Assembly (NCBI RefSeq): GCF_963678635.1
Contig: NC_087070.1
Span: 18,695,318 to 18,759,317 of the forward strand
Length of the DNA stretch: 64,000 nucleotides
Reading direction: 5' to 3'
DNA from: Symsagittifera roscoffensis
Lineage: Eukaryota > Xenacoelomorpha > Acoela > Convolutidae
Position 1 is the stretch's first letter, and every line of letters starts with the position of its first letter. The translations under genes were made by a program, and so were the position numbers. The notes under the pieces are model-generated. The model was not told the DNA's origin, did no database searches, and saw only the letters and a program-made list of their open reading frames with translations. Below are positions 62,880 to 64,000 of the stretch, in pieces.

Positions 62880-63990
62880 CCTATTGTCTTTTTTGTGTAT
62901 CTATCGTATTTGTAGATTACTTCTGTGGTTATAAACGGGGTAGGGTAAAGATTGAGCTGTTATATTTAGAGGTGCTACGGGTAAGGGATGGTGAACTATA
63001 TTGATAAGTCTTACTGCGATTTCGAATTTTAATGTCAAGTTGTCTTGTCTAAGTATTTGTATATTGTGATCTTGAATATCTTTGTGAATGTCCTGTCCAT
63101 ATTCTAATCTATTTAGTGCCCAGTTGTCTAATCTGTGACTTTCGTCATTTTGTCCAAATAACGGAGGGGGTGCTACGAATGCATTCCAATCTAATCGTAT
63201 TGTATGTTATTTGTTGAATTTTATCTATATCTGGCGTCGAGATTGATAGGAAAATTTGGAGGAATTGTTGTTTGTGAAATTGAAGTTAATGAAGGTGTTG
63301 AGGGAAGTGAAAGAATTTCAGTTAGGGACAAAAATGTGTCAGATGAAACGTCTATTGGGTCATTTATTAAATTTGTTAAATTTGGTTCGCCTTGGGTGAA
63401 AGCTTGTGTCATCCAAAATGGGAGATGTTCTGTAGTGGCTGGGGGTTTAAAATGGTTTTCTCTAATTTGTTCAGAAGTAGGGGTTGAACCTAAATAATGA
63501 ATGTTCGATGTCTTTTGTTGTACTGGAGTCTGTGGGGTACTTTGAATTGTACTGCTAGAAAGGTTTGTTGGATTTGTTGTAGGTGAGTGAGGTATGCTGA
63601 ATTGAACTCTGGGGTTTTGTAAATTTCTATTTTGTCGTGGATGAATAATTTGTCTATTGATTTCGAGTGTATTTTGGTTTTTTTGGTTTTGACTTTGGTG
63701 TCTTGTTCTATTAAGATCTTGTTGGAGAGGGGGGTATATATTATATACTGGTTCGTAATGTGGTTCGCTTAGAGGTGCTTGGCGAGTTACTGGTTCTAAT
63801 GGTTCGGACAATCATGCGTGTCTTTCTCCAAATGTGTATGGATTGTCTTGAAAAGAGATGCGTGTTGACGATTGAGTAATGATTTTTTGCATATTTGTTG
63901 GTGTTGTTGGAGGATCTTGGGACGTTGTTGGTGGGGATTGATGTGGGGGTTGTTGATTAGCAATTTTGAATAAACTTTTTGAAAATTATT
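62880..63990 (-). pseudogene. Pro/Gln-rich coding remnant upstream of the env-like gene
   Basis: On the minus strand an open, Pro/Gln/Thr-rich frame enters near the window edge, meets a TGA at 63814-63812, and continues open to a stop at 63221. After a frame change, a helical-looking stretch follows (DWNAFVAPPPLFGQN, NWALNRLEYGQDIHKDIQD, LKFEIAVRLINIVHHPLP; about 63205-63000), and then a short third frame (YKYDRYTKKTIGYITFYNPY) to about 62880. Not recognised. It could be a gag-like or accessory product of the element that owns the glycoprotein. The 5' part lies outside the window. Confidence 0.45.
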
Positions 63991-64000
63991 TAAGAAGAAA

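Overview
The window is AT-rich, intron-bearing animal DNA, most likely from an invertebrate. I cannot name the species. One host gene could be assembled with confidence: a 21-exon ortholog of ARMH3 (armadillo-like helical domain-containing protein 3, C10orf76 in human). It runs on the minus strand from 36892 to 1021. The predicted exons sum to 2040 nt, an open frame of 679 residues plus stop, which agrees with the roughly 690 residues of the human protein. Everything else is mobile DNA, repeats or virus-like sequence, most of it inside or just upstream of this gene.

Layout: 1-1020 is downstream flank. 1021-8944 holds ARMH3 exons 21 to 5 in short introns carrying diverged repeats, long G runs and a fold-back element. 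Intron 4 (8945-36266, about 27 kb) is swollen by insertions. First is a decayed CR1/L2-like LINE on the minus strand (about 9.9-15.1 kb). It is split by a Penelope-like element on the plus strand (13288-14452). Last is a nearly 20.7-kb Ty3/gypsy-type LTR retrotransposon on the minus strand (15493-36173). Exons 4 to 1 lie at 36267-36892. Upstream come a second decayed LINE (+, about 37.8-41.8 kb, with esterase-like, endonuclease and reverse transcriptase pieces) and a second decayed Penelope-like element (-, 42758 to about 44300). A gene-free tandem array of about 2.5-kb units fills about 44.26-55.13 kb. From about 56.7 kb to the window end the minus strand carries broken coding sequence, including a virus-type surface glycoprotein.

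The most interesting object is the LTR retrotransposon. Its LTRs differ by only two substitutions and one 2-bp indel, so it inserted recently, in the sense orientation of ARMH3 and 93 nt downstream of the exon-4 donor. Besides Gag, protease, reverse transcriptase, RNase H and integrase it carries two large extra ORFs 3' of pol: a 767-residue protein with a complete SGNH/GDSL hydrolase signature, and an unrecognised 962-residue protein. These two overlap by the tetranucleotide ATGA, a stop-restart arrangement. The element also holds an unexplained short-motif system: about a dozen copies of a CCCCTCCGGAT-type motif in its 3-kb leader, related copies in the LTRs, and five exact copies of GTCCGGGGAG, one of them at the polypurine-tract position and four inside coding sequence.

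All calls come from reading the sequence by eye. No alignment or database search was run, and family names for the decayed elements are judgements from motifs.
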